The notes under the pieces: generated by a model | Told to the model about the DNA's origin: nothing | Seen by the model: the letters and a program-made list of their open reading frames with translations, nothing else | Databases searched by the model: none | Program-made: the position numbers and the translations under genes | Assembly: GCF_029504395.1 (NCBI RefSeq) | Contig: NZ_JAQFIF010000016.1 | Coordinates: 1-64,000, forward strand | DNA: 64,000 bases | Reading direction: 5' to 3' | DNA from: Arthrobacter sp. ES3-54 | GTDB lineage: Bacteria; Actinomycetota; Actinomycetes; Actinomycetales; Micrococcaceae | Part shown: positions 1 through 7,195 of the stretch, one piece after another | Position numbering within the stretch: position 1 is the stretch's first letter | Layout: the number at the start of each line of letters is the position of its first letter

Positions 1-78
1 CTGTCCCGGCTTGAACGCGGGCTCAGCCGGGACGATGTCTTCCACCAACGCTACGAAAACTGGCTCAACGAACATTGA
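1..78 (+). CDS. C-terminal fragment of an unidentified gene (cut by window edge)
   Basis: The first 25 codons form an open frame that ends in TGA at 76-78, giving a charged tail that reads LSRLERGL followed by a segment ending NWLNEH. Codon composition (G/C third positions) is that of a real gene. I do not recognise the family from so short a tail, and the protein starts outside the window. It is followed by about 100 bp before the TetR gene, so it is not obviously in the same transcript. Confidence 0.35.
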   Translation: MSRLERGLSRDDVFHQRYENWLNEH

Positions 79-145
79 CGCCTATAGGAGCATCAATATT
101 GTCTGCAACGGCACAGGATTGTCCGCAAACGTCATCAGAGCCACC

Positions 146-174
146 TTTTGCACTATTTGGTATTAAGTGCAAAA
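146..174. promoter_or_regulatory. Palindromic operator candidate for the TetR regulator
   Basis: Two perfect 9-bp arms, TTTTGCACT (146-154) and AGTGCAAAA (166-174), are separated by 11 bp. The palindrome ends 9 bp before the ATG of the TetR gene at 184. A palindrome of this size immediately before a TetR-MFS pair is the expected place for autoregulation by the TetR protein; binding itself is inference. Confidence 0.6.
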
Positions 175-183
175 ATACACTTC

Positions 184-915
184 ATGGGAAACAGTGCAAT
201 TAATGCGGTTGGACTCCGCGAGCGCAAGCGGGCCGCAACACGGGCGACCATCACCGCCGTCGCGCGTTCCCTGACCGCCGAACGCGGCCTCAGCGGCTAC
301 ACCGTGGAGGAAGTCTGCGAGCGGGCGGGCATCTCCCGCCGGACCTTCTTCAACTACTTCCCCGCCAAGGAAGACGCGATCCTCGGCCACGTCGACGACG
401 ACTTCCCGGAAGAGGTGGTGGCACGGTTCATGGCAGGCGGCGCGGACGCGCCCTCCGGGGAAATATCGGCCTCACTCCTGTCCGACCTCGTGCGGCTGTC
501 CCTCGATCTCTCCGAGCGGATGAGCGCCTCCGAGGAAGAGACCCGCCAGTTGATCGGGGTGATCAAGAAGGAGCCCCAGCTAATGCTCCGGATCATCGGC
601 GCCACCGAGGAACGCGAGGGGGAGTTCGCCCGGCTGCTCGCGGCCAGGGAAGGCGTCGCTGCCGACCATCCAGTGGTCCGCATGGCCGTGGTCCTCTTGG
701 GAAACGTCGCCAGGAAAACCAGCGCCGACTACTTCTCGGAAGGCAACACCCGCCCGTACAAGGACATGTTGCTGGAAAACATTGCGGCCGCCCGCACGCT
801 CTTCTCCCTGCCGTTCACCACGTCCCACTTCGACACAGCCCACCCCGGCACTGCCCAGTCCGGCACAGCCCACTCCGGCACTGCCCCGTCCAGCCCTTCC
901 GAAGGAGCGCAATGA
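184..915 (+). CDS. TetR/AcrR family transcriptional regulator
   Basis: Predicted repressor of 243 aa. Residues about 20-65 form the TetR helix-turn-helix, with the typical GISRRTFFNYFPAKEDAIL recognition helix and following turn; the rest is the ligand-binding helical domain. I chose ATG 184 because the only upstream in-frame start is a TTG at 148 that lies inside the palindromic operator and has no ribosome binding site. Neither start has a clear Shine-Dalgarno sequence. The stop overlaps the MFS start by ATGA (912-915), so the two are translationally coupled, and the regulator probably controls that exporter through the palindrome at 146-174. The C-terminus is an unusual low-complexity tail of about five-residue repeats of the SGTAH/PGTAQ type encoded by a short DNA repeat at about 836-890, probably disordered. 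Confidence 0.9.
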   Translation: MGNSAINAVGLRERKRAATRATITAVARSLTAERGLSGYTVEEVCERAGISRRTFFNYFPAKEDAILGHVDDDFPEEVVARFMAGGADAPSGEISASLLSDLVRLSLDLSERMSASEEETRQLIGVIKKEPQLMLRIIGATEEREGEFARLLAAREGVAADHPVVRMAVVLLGNVARKTSADYFSEGNTRPYKDMLLENIAAARTLFSLPFTTSHFDTAHPGTAQSGTAHSGTAPSSPSEGAQ

Positions 916-2636
916 GCGCCGCCGTCAGCACCAAGCCAGCAGCCGAGCCGCTGCTGCTGACCCAGAAACGCATCTGGATCATCTTCTCCGCCCTCATCGC
1001 GGGCATGCTGCTCTCCAGTCTTGACCAGACCATCGTGTCCACCGCCATGCCCACAATCGTCGGCAAGCTCGGCGGCGTGGAGCACCAGGCCTGGATCACC
1101 ACGGCCTACCTCCTGGCTACCACCATCGTCATGCCGATCTACGGAAAGTTCGGCGACATCCTGGGGCGCCGGAACCTGTTCCTCATCGCCATCGGGCTCT
1201 TCACCCTCGCCTCCGTCGGCTGCGCCCTCGCCACCGACTTCTGGGGCTTCGTGATCTTCCGCGCCGTCCAGGGCCTGGGCGGCGGCGGCCTGATGATCCT
1301 GTCCCAGGCCATCATCGCCGACATCGTTCCGGCCAAGGAACGCGGCAAGTACATGGGCCCGCTGGGTGCCATCTTCGGCCTCTCCGCCGTCGCCGGGCCC
1401 CTGCTGGGCGGTTTCTTCGTGGACCACCTGACCTGGGAATGGGCCTTCTACATCAACATCCCGATCGGCATCGCCGCGTTCACCATTGCCTGGTTCACCC
1501 TGACGCTGCCGAACAAGAAGGCCGAGAAGCGAATCGACATCCTGGGCGTGCTGCTGCTCTCCGCGGCCACCACCTGCCTGATTTTCTTCACCGACTTCGG
1601 CGGCAAGAAAGACGAAGGCTGGGATTCGCCGCTGACGTGGGCCTTCGGCGCCGGGCTGGTGCTCGCCGCCACCGCCTTCGTCCTGGTGGAGCGCCGGGCC
1701 GAGGACCCCATCATTCCGCTGAGCCTGTTCAAGAACCGCATCTTCGTGAACTCCACCGCCATCGGCTTCACCCTGGGCCTGGGCATGTTCGCGGCAATCG
1801 CCTTCGTCCCGACCTTCCTGCAGATGTCCTCCGGAACCTCGGCCGCGGAATCCGGCCTGCTGATGCTGCCCATGATGGTGGGGCTCATGGGCATGGCCAT
1901 CTTCTCCGGCATCCGCATCTCCAAGACCGGCAAGTACAAGCTGTTCCCGGTCCTCGGGGCCACCCTGACCATCGCGGCAATGCTGTGGCTGACCACACTG
2001 ACGGCCGCCACCCCCATCTGGGTCGTCTGCGTGCAGCTGTTCATCTTCGGCGCCGGCCTGGGTTCGATCATGCAGGTGATCGTCCTGGTGGTGCAGAACT
2101 CCGTGCCGGCGGACCAAATCGGCACGGCGACCAGCACCAACAACTACTTCCGTGAGGTCGGCGCGTCGCTCGGCGTCGCGGTCTTCGGTTCCATCTTCAC
2201 CACCCGGCTCTCCGAATCCCTGACCAACGCCTTCACCGGCGCCGGCGCGTCCGCCGAGCAGGCGTCGCAGTCTACCCGGACGATGGACCCGCAGATGCTC
2301 AGCCAGCTCCCGGCGCAGCTCAAGGACGCGATCGTCAACGCCTACGCGGATTCGCTGGCCCCCGTCTTCTGGTACCTGCTGCCGTTCCTGGGCATCGCCC
2401 TGATCCTGGCTCTGACCCTCAAGCAGATCCCGCTCTCGGACACCGCCGGCATGGTGGCCCGTGGAGAAGCTGTGGGCGGCGAGGAAGCCGAACGGCTCGA
2501 GGCGGAACGGGCGGCAGCCCGCCACGCCGCCGACAGCTCGGACCACCCGAACCGTGACGAGCCGGAAGTGCCTGCCGCGCACAGCAATGCCGGCGAGCCC
2601 ATTCACGACGACGAGCTCACCCGCCCGCGCCGCTGA
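912..2636 (+). CDS. MFS drug exporter, DHA2 (14-TM, EmrB/QacA) family
   Basis: Integral membrane proton-drug antiporter of 574 aa. Motif D1 (LDQTIVSTAMPTIVG, residues about 37-51) in the first membrane helix and motif A (GKFGDILGRR, about 78-87) in the loop after TM2 place it in the DHA2 family; a motif C-like stretch GLSAVAGPLLGG follows near residue 155. Hydrophobic segments are consistent with 14 helices. The C-terminal roughly 70 residues are hydrophilic, acidic and alanine-rich. It starts inside the stop of the TetR gene, so it is likely the regulated efflux pump of a two-gene cassette. The substrate cannot be read from sequence. Its 3' end runs 34 bp into a convergent broken NUDIX gene, which suggests that the cassette edge lies here. 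Confidence 0.92.
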   Translation: MSAAVSTKPAAEPLLLTQKRIWIIFSALIAGMLLSSLDQTIVSTAMPTIVGKLGGVEHQAWITTAYLLATTIVMPIYGKFGDILGRRNLFLIAIGLFTLASVGCALATDFWGFVIFRAVQGLGGGGLMILSQAIIADIVPAKERGKYMGPLGAIFGLSAVAGPLLGGFFVDHLTWEWAFYINIPIGIAAFTIAWFTLTLPNKKAEKRIDILGVLLLSAATTCLIFFTDFGGKKDEGWDSPLTWAFGAGLVLAATAFVLVERRAEDPIIPLSLFKNRIFVNSTAIGFTLGLGMFAAIAFVPTFLQMSSGTSAAESGLLMLPMMVGLMGMAIFSGIRISKTGKYKLFPVLGATLTIAAMLWLTTLTAATPIWVVCVQLFIFGAGLGSIMQVIVLVVQNSVPADQIGTATSTNNYFREVGASLGVAVFGSIFTTRLSESLTNAFTGAGASAEQASQSTRTMDPQMLSQLPAQLKDAIVNAYADSLAPVFWYLLPFLGIALILALTLKQIPLSDTAGMVARGEAVGGEEAERLEAERAAARHAADSSDHPNRDEPEVPAAHSNAGEPIHDDELTRPRR

Positions 2637-2869
2637 CGGCCCGGACTCGGCCCAGCCGCCTGCGCCGCCGCCAGCGAGTGCAGGCCCGGCGCGGGGTCCT
2701 CGCCGGGTTCCAGTATCCCGGTGATCAGGCCCCATTGCCGGTTATCGGCGCGCTGGCCGAGCAGGACTCTGCCGGCGTCGTCGAACACCACTCCCGTGAC
2801 GCCGGGCAGCCAGAGGGCCTCGTGTCCGATCTTCTCGCGCAGTCTCAGGATAAAGTCCGGCGTGGCCAT
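2603..2869 (-). pseudogene. NUDIX hydrolase, 3'-truncated remnant
   Basis: The first roughly 63 residues read as an actinobacterial NUDIX hydrolase: MATPDF start, a hydrophobic strand LPGVTGVVFDDAGRVLLGQR and the beginning of the NUDIX box GILEPGEDPAPGL. The box should continue with the catalytic REUxEExGU helix, but at about position 2680 the frame instead runs into alanine/arginine-rich sequence that is the reverse complement of the region behind the MFS gene, and stops at 2603. The catalytic glutamates are therefore missing and the protein should be inactive. It lies 11 bp downstream of the prepilin peptidase stop with an AGGCGG-like ribosome site. The most likely history is deletion or replacement of its 3' half when the TetR-MFS cassette arrived. 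Confidence 0.7.
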
Positions 2870-2880
2870 GCCGTGGCCGC

Positions 2881-3438
2881 CTAACCGGCCGGAATCAGCA
2901 GCATGGCGGCCGTCGTTCCGGCCAGCATGAACGGCCCGAAGGGAATGGCCGACTGCAGATTGCCGCGCCGTGCGGCGAGCAATCCGAGGCTCCACAGTCC
3001 GCCAAGGACGAACGCGGCAAAGGTCCCGGCCATGACGTGCCCCCAGCCCAGGAATCCCAGGTACATCCCCAGGACGCCCGCGAGCTTCACGTCGCCGAAC
3101 CCCATTCCCGGCGGATACACCGCATGCAGGAGGAAGTAGAAGAGCCAGAGGGCCGCCCCGCCCGCGAGGACACGCAGCCCCGGTACGCCGAACACCCCTG
3201 CGTCCGCCGTGCCGGCAAGGTCCTGGCCGCCGGGAAGGAGCTGGCTGGCGGTAGCGCCCAGCAGGAGGAATCCGGCGATGGCATAGGAAGGAAACACGAT
3301 CCTGTCCGGGAGCAGGTGGTGCCGGACGTCGATGACCGTGAGCCGGACCGCCATCACGAAGAAATAGGCGCACGCGGCCAAGGCAAGCCAGAAGGCCAGC
3401 GGGTTGGCGGTGCCCAGGGTGCCGAGTCGTTCGATCAC
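2881..3438 (-). CDS. Prepilin peptidase, A24 family
   Basis: Membrane aspartyl protease of 185 aa that would process type IV-like/Tad pilin or pseudopilin leader peptides. Both catalytic aspartate motifs are present: VIDVRHHLLPD with Asp37, and GFGDVK with Asp116. Hydrophobic segments indicate about five or six helices. There is no N-terminal methyltransferase domain, as in short archaeal/Tad-type enzymes. The start is GTG at 3438, with a TAGCAT -10 element six bases upstream and no Shine-Dalgarno, i.e. apparently leaderless. No pilin genes are in this window, so its substrate is elsewhere. A remnant NUDIX gene follows 11 bp downstream. Confidence 0.88.
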   Translation of the reverse strand: MIERLGTLGTANPLAFWLALAACAYFFVMAVRLTVIDVRHHLLPDRIVFPSYAIAGFLLLGATASQLLPGGQDLAGTADAGVFGVPGLRVLAGGAALWLFYFLLHAVYPPGMGFGDVKLAGVLGMYLGFLGWGHVMAGTFAAFVLGGLWSLGLLAARRGNLQSAIPFGPFMLAGTTAAMLLIPAG

Positions 3439-3444
3439 TCTCGG

Positions 3445-3450
3445 ATGCTA
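3445..3450 (-). promoter_or_regulatory. -10 element of a leaderless promoter (prepilin peptidase)
   Basis: TAGCAT on the minus strand with exactly 6 nt before the GTG start at 3438; the transcription start would coincide with the start codon. It is divergent from the promoter at 3485. Confidence 0.5.
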
Positions 3451-3484
3451 CTGGATATTCGTCCGGCCCGGCGGTCCCCGCGCG

Positions 3485-3490
3485 TAAACT
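3485..3490 (+). promoter_or_regulatory. -10 element of a leaderless promoter (unknown protein)
   Basis: TAAACT with 6 nt before the ATG at 3497 and no Shine-Dalgarno sequence; divergent from the prepilin peptidase promoter. Confidence 0.5.
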
Positions 3491-3496
3491 GTGGAT

Positions 3497-4327
3497 ATGG
3501 CCGCATGGGACAGCACGAACCGGCGTGGGCCGGTCGCGCCACGCGGTCCGGCGGATCAGGCTGCGGCCTTCCGCAATCTGTGCCGGTCCTCGCCGTGGAA
3601 GTGGCAGTCGCTGAGGTTTGAGTACCTGGACCGGCCGCTCACGGCGTCCGCGGGTTCCCCGACGGCGGCCGACTCCCCCGACGACCTCGTTCGAGGGTGG
3701 CTGCGAAGGCCGGGGGCGTTGCGGCTGGAAACCGCCGGCGGACTGGTGATCGGGAGCACCACCGGCATCAATGATTCACGCGGCGACTTGTATATCAGTT
3801 CCACGAGGAAGACCTGGCTCCTGCCGCCGCACTTGGTCACACCGGTGTACGACGACGACGGGCTGGTGCGCCGCCGCCCGGAGGCAGCCTACGGCGAGCC
3901 GTCGTTCGGAAACGGCCGGTTCGCCGCCGTCCTGGACCCGGTGGAGCTCGCCGGGAATGCCCCGGTCCCGCTGGAGTTCCCCAACTCCAACGCCGTGGAG
4001 CTTGGCCCCATCACGGAAGTTGACCACGAGGGCCGGCCGGCCCTCGAAACCACGGTCAGCCCGAACCTCTCGTACCGTTCCGCCGATCCCGGAGCCCCGC
4101 TCTGCCGGCCCGGACGCACGCTGCTGAGGATTGACGCCGGCACGGGCGTCTGCGTTGCCAGCCGCTGGCTGGACGCACCCGGGGCCGGCAAAGAGCAGAA
4201 CGGCTACGGCCACTGGCTGAGGATCCTGGGCGTCGACGAATACATGCTCGATGACCTGTTCCTCGCCGAATCGATGAACCTCACAGACGTCCGTCGCCAC
4301 ATCAGCTGGGACGTCCCTGCGGAATAG
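3497..4327 (+). CDS. Protein of unknown function
   Basis: Soluble-looking protein of 276 aa; no signal peptide, membrane segment or motif that I recognise. It has a recurring mix of short strands and acidic loops (for instance LRLETAGGLVIGS, then YDDDGLVRRRP and a late GVCVASRWLDAPG), which could fit a beta-sandwich, but this is only an impression. ATG 3497 is preferred over an in-frame GTG at 3491 because TAAACT lies six bases before it, the spacing seen at other leaderless genes here. It stands alone, followed after 47 bp by an acetyltransferase with its own apparent promoter. Confidence 0.7.
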   Translation: MAAWDSTNRRGPVAPRGPADQAAAFRNLCRSSPWKWQSLRFEYLDRPLTASAGSPTAADSPDDLVRGWLRRPGALRLETAGGLVIGSTTGINDSRGDLYISSTRKTWLLPPHLVTPVYDDDGLVRRRPEAAYGEPSFGNGRFAAVLDPVELAGNAPVPLEFPNSNAVELGPITEVDHEGRPALETTVSPNLSYRSADPGAPLCRPGRTLLRIDAGTGVCVASRWLDAPGAGKEQNGYGHWLRILGVDEYMLDDLFLAESMNLTDVRRHISWDVPAE

Positions 4328-4362
4328 CCGGTCTGTGACTGGCATCCGCTCGCCGCTACCGT

Positions 4363-4368
4363 TAGGCT
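4363..4368 (+). promoter_or_regulatory. -10 element of a leaderless promoter (GNAT gene)
   Basis: TAGGCT with 6 nt before the ATG at 4375; no Shine-Dalgarno sequence. Confidence 0.45.
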
Positions 4369-4374
4369 TCGCCG

Positions 4375-5025
4375 ATGACTGAACCCGCCGGCTACTGGCC
4401 CCCTTTCGGCCTGACCCTGACCACGCCGCATCTTGAGCTGCGTCCCATCCGCGACGAGGAGATTCCCGCCGCGGTCGAGGCCGCCCTGAGCGGCGTGCAT
4501 GAGCCGGGCCGGAACCCGTTCAGCAACCCCTGGACCGAAATCCCGGCCAACGAGCTCGGAGCCAACATGGCGCAGTGGTACTGGCGGTGCCGCGGCAGCA
4601 TGAGCCCCCAGGACTGGACTCTCCTGCTCGGCATCTGGCACAAGGACGAATTCGTCGGCTGCCAGGACATCGCAGCCAAGGACTTCACCACGCTCAAGAC
4701 CGTCACCACGGGCTCCTGGCTCCGCCAGAGCGTCCAAGGCCGCGGCCTCGGCAAGGAGATGCGCGCCGCCGTCGCACTCTATGCCTTCGACTGGCTCGGC
4801 GCAGAGGTGGCGGAATCAGAGGCCGCCATCTGGAACCAGCAGTCCCTGGGCGTCTCACGCTCCCTCGGCTACGAGCTCAACGGCGTCACCCGCGCCGTCT
4901 GGGGCGGCAAGGCCCAGGAGGTCCAAAACGTCCGCCTCACCCCCGCCACCTTCAAACGCCCCGACTGGAATCTGCAGGTAAAGGGCCACGAACCCACAGC
5001 GAAGTACCTAGGCATCCAGAAATAG
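4375..5025 (+). CDS. GNAT family N-acetyltransferase (RimJ/RimL-like)
   Basis: 216 aa acetyl-CoA dependent acyltransferase of the RimJ/RimL branch. It starts with the typical strand LELRPIRDEEI near residue 20. The central part carries the acetyl-CoA pyrophosphate-binding stretch, here RQSVQGRGLGKEMRAAV (the family Q/RxxGxG/A signature), followed by the helix and strand that end in NQQSLGVSRSLGYELNG, where the N..S..lGF/Y pattern is conserved in the family. The acceptor, protein N-terminus or small molecule, cannot be told. Apparently monocistronic, with a leaderless-type start. Downstream lies a 500-bp gene-free repeat block. Confidence 0.85.
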   Translation: MTEPAGYWPPFGLTLTTPHLELRPIRDEEIPAAVEAALSGVHEPGRNPFSNPWTEIPANELGANMAQWYWRCRGSMSPQDWTLLLGIWHKDEFVGCQDIAAKDFTTLKTVTTGSWLRQSVQGRGLGKEMRAAVALYAFDWLGAEVAESEAAIWNQQSLGVSRSLGYELNGVTRAVWGGKAQEVQNVRLTPATFKRPDWNLQVKGHEPTAKYLGIQK

Positions 5026-5082
5026 CCACAGCGGTGCTTCGGCGTGCCGCCATCCATTAGAAACCGCCCCTTCGCTGGGTTG

Positions 5083-5408
5083 CCGTGGTTGGGTTTGCGG
5101 TGCTGCGGCGTCCCGCCGTCGCTTAGACACCTCCCGTCGCTACGCTGCGGTCGCTGGGCGACCTTCGCTTCGCTTTGGTCGGCGATGCGCTCCTTTGCGG
5201 AACACCGCAGCCCCGCGGAGGTGAGACGCTCACCAACCAAGAGGCAGTCTTTCGTATGGTGGGACGCTCAACAGCCGGGGCACGGTCTTTCGCAAAGGAG
5301 CGCATCGCGGCGCATCGGACCCCGGAGGTCGCCCAGCGACCGCAGTGGGTCCCATGCGACGTGTCTAAGCGACGGCGAAAGGCCGTGTCCCGGCGAACCC
5401 AACCACGG
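5083..5408. repeat. Long imperfect inverted repeat, about 117-bp arms
   Basis: The left arm 5083-5199 pairs with the right arm 5291-5408. Perfect blocks shared in inverted order are CCGTGGTTGGGTT (5083-5095 with 5396-5408), CCGTCGCTTAGACAC, CTGCGGTCGCTGGGCGACC, and CGATGCGCTCCTTTGCG (5183-5199 with 5291-5307), separated by diverged stretches of equal length. The RNA could form a very large stem with a roughly 90-nt loop. No transposase or terminal target duplication is visible. Confidence 0.75.
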
Positions 5409-5485
5409 CACCCCAACAACAACGAAAGGCCGTGTCCGGGCGAACCCAACAACGGCGAAGCCAGCAACAGCGAAGGGCCGTGGCC
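5377..5485. repeat. Three tandem copies of a roughly 47-bp direct repeat
   Basis: GAAAGGCCGTGTCC occurs at 5377-5390 and 5424-5437, with a diverged third copy GAAGGGCCGTGGCC at 5472-5485. Each is followed by a similar CGAACCCAAC-type tail, giving a period of 47-48 bp. The first copy overlaps the outer end of the inverted repeat. Confidence 0.6.
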
Positions 5486-5506
5486 CGGCAAACCGGACCA
5501 CGGCCC
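5475..5506 (-). terminator. Hairpin downstream of the phoH-like gene
   Basis: Stem GGGCCGTGG (5475-5483) / CCACGGCCC (5498-5506) with an inner CCGG/CCGG pairing. It lies 18 bp beyond the phoH-like stop codon. There is no clear U tract on the minus strand, so it may be only a 3'-stabilising stem. Confidence 0.45.
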
Positions 5507-5523
5507 CCCCAACCGGGACGAGC

Positions 5524-6963
5524 CTAGATCTCCGCCCCCTCCAGCAACTCCGTCACCAAGGCCGCGATCGGCGAGCGCTCCGAGCGGGTGAGCGTGATGT
5601 GGCCGAACAGCGGGTGCCCCTTCAGCGTCTCGACGACGGCCGCCACGCCGTCGTGCCGTCCGACCCGCAGGTTGTCCCGCTGGGCGACGTCGTGCGTGAG
5701 GACAATCTTGGAGTTCTGGCCGATCCGGCTCATCACCGTCAGCAGCACATTCTTCTCCAGCGACTGCGCCTCATCGACGATCACGAATGCGTCGTGCAGA
5801 GATCGTCCGCGGATGTGGGTCAGCGGCATGACCTCCAGCATGCCCCGGTCCATCACTTCCTCCACGACCTCCTGGCTGACCAGTGCGCCCAGGGTGTCAA
5901 AGACGGCCTGCGCCCAGGGGTTCATTTTTTCCGCTTCGGAGCCGGGCAGGTAGCCCAGTTCCTGGCCGCCCACCGCGTACAGGGGCCGGAAGACGATCAC
6001 CTTGCGGTGCTCCCGGCGCTCCAGGACGGCTTCGAGCCCGGCGCACAGGGCCAGCGCGGACTTGCCCGTGCCGGCGCGGCCGCCGAGGGACACGATGCCG
6101 ACCGACGGGTCCATCAGGAGGTCGATCGCCAGCCGCTGCTCGGCCGAGCGCCCGTGGAGTCCGAAAACATCCCGGTCGCCCTTCACGAGCCGGACCTGCT
6201 TGTCCGCCCCGACCCGGCCGAGGGCCGAGCCGCGGCTGGAAAGCAGGACCAGCCCCGTGTTGGTCGGCATCTCGGCCGCGGCCGGGATGAAGACCGGCTC
6301 GTGCCCGTACAGGGTCGCCACCTCGTCCTCGCCCGCGTCAAGCTCCGCGACGCCGGTCCAGCCGGAGTCCTTGACGAGTTCATTGCGGTATTCGTCGGCC
6401 AGCAGCCCCATGGCGGAGGCCTTGACGCGCATCGGCAGGTCCTTGGACACCACTGTCACGTCGCGGCCCGCGTTGGCCAGGTTTTTGGCCACCGCGAGGA
6501 TGCGGCTGTCGTTGTCCACCCCGCGGAAGCCGGCCGGCAGCACCTCGGCGGAGATGTGGTTCAGCTCCACCATGAGTGTGCCGCCGTCGGCGCCGAGCGG
6601 GATGGGACGGTCCAGGCCGCCGTGCTCAAGCCGCAGGTCATCGAGCAGCCGGAGCGCCTTGCGCGCGAAGTAGCCCAGCTCCGGGTCGTGACGCTTTCCT
6701 TCGAGTTCGGTGATGACGACGATCGGCAGGATGACCTCGTGCTCGGCGAAGCGCAGGAGGGCCCGCGGATCGGAGAGCAGCACGGAGGTATCGATCACGA
6801 AACTGCGGGCCGTGCCTAGGTTCTCTGTTCCTTCCCCGGAAACAGCAAGACCGGCCGCAGCGGAATCCGCTGCACCGGTCTTTGAGGTGGCTCGCTTGGC
6901 GCGAGAGGTAGCTTTCTGTCCCTGGTCGGTAACGACGTCGGGCAGTTGCTCAGAATTAGCCAC
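5524..6963 (-). CDS. PhoH family ATPase with N-terminal PIN domain (YlaK-type)
   Basis: Cytoplasmic protein of 479 aa combining a PIN ribonuclease domain (residues about 53-190; acidic residues Asp58 in FVIDTS, Glu in ITELEGK and Asp152 in DNDSRILAVA) with a PhoH-type P-loop domain (Walker A GGRAGTGKS at 294-302, Walker B VIVDEAQ at 394-400). This is the PhoH2 type, for which RNA helicase plus nuclease activity has been described in mycobacteria. I chose GTG 6963 because GGAG lies five bases upstream; the frame stays open further upstream but has no family-like sequence. The first 50 residues are a low-complexity lysine/alanine tail. It is convergent with nothing and ends in the repeat block. 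Confidence 0.9.
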   Translation of the reverse strand: MANSEQLPDVVTDQGQKATSRAKRATSKTGAADSAAAGLAVSGEGTENLGTARSFVIDTSVLLSDPRALLRFAEHEVILPIVVITELEGKRHDPELGYFARKALRLLDDLRLEHGGLDRPIPLGADGGTLMVELNHISAEVLPAGFRGVDNDSRILAVAKNLANAGRDVTVVSKDLPMRVKASAMGLLADEYRNELVKDSGWTGVAELDAGEDEVATLYGHEPVFIPAAAEMPTNTGLVLLSSRGSALGRVGADKQVRLVKGDRDVFGLHGRSAEQRLAIDLLMDPSVGIVSLGGRAGTGKSALALCAGLEAVLERREHRKVIVFRPLYAVGGQELGYLPGSEAEKMNPWAQAVFDTLGALVSQEVVEEVMDRGMLEVMPLTHIRGRSLHDAFVIVDEAQSLEKNVLLTVMSRIGQNSKIVLTHDVAQRDNLRVGRHDGVAAVVETLKGHPLFGHITLTRSERSPIAALVTELLEGAEI

Positions 6964-7195
6964 ATCGACTCCAGCCCCGGGGCTATGCCCGGATTTGTTA
7001 TTGGTGAGGCGGCTCGGCCTGGAGGCCGGACGCGGCCTCCCATACACCCGGTGCGAAAATCCGCTCCATGTACTGGCCTCCCCGATCGGCCGGCGAGTTG
7101 CTGCCGATGGGATAAAGGTAAGTCTCCGGGGGCGGGTTTGTCTGTCTATTTGTCGGCGATTCTTGTTGCCGTCGTGTGAACTCCGTGTGAACGGC

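Larger units (their letters stand above)
5026..5523. other. Gene-free repeat block between GNAT and phoH-like genes
   Basis: No credible coding sequence: open frames here have no family resemblance and run antisense into phoH. The block is instead made of a long imperfect inverted repeat (5083-5199 with 5291-5408), a 38-bp offset direct repeat inside its loop (similar blocks starting near 5225 and 5263, both ending GTCTTTCG), three 47-bp direct repeats (from 5377) and a terminator-like hairpin. Separate entries give details. Confidence 0.75.

Noticed and set aside
729..2735. A 668-codon open frame on the minus strand opposite the MFS gene
   Set aside because: It is the antisense shadow of a clear DHA2 transporter: glycine/histidine/glutamine-rich, no domain, no ribosome site, as expected in high-GC DNA.
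5044..6819. A 591-codon plus-strand frame across the repeat block and phoH
   Set aside because: It is antisense to the PIN-PhoH gene, starts within inverted repeats, and has arginine/glycine/histidine-biased composition without motifs.
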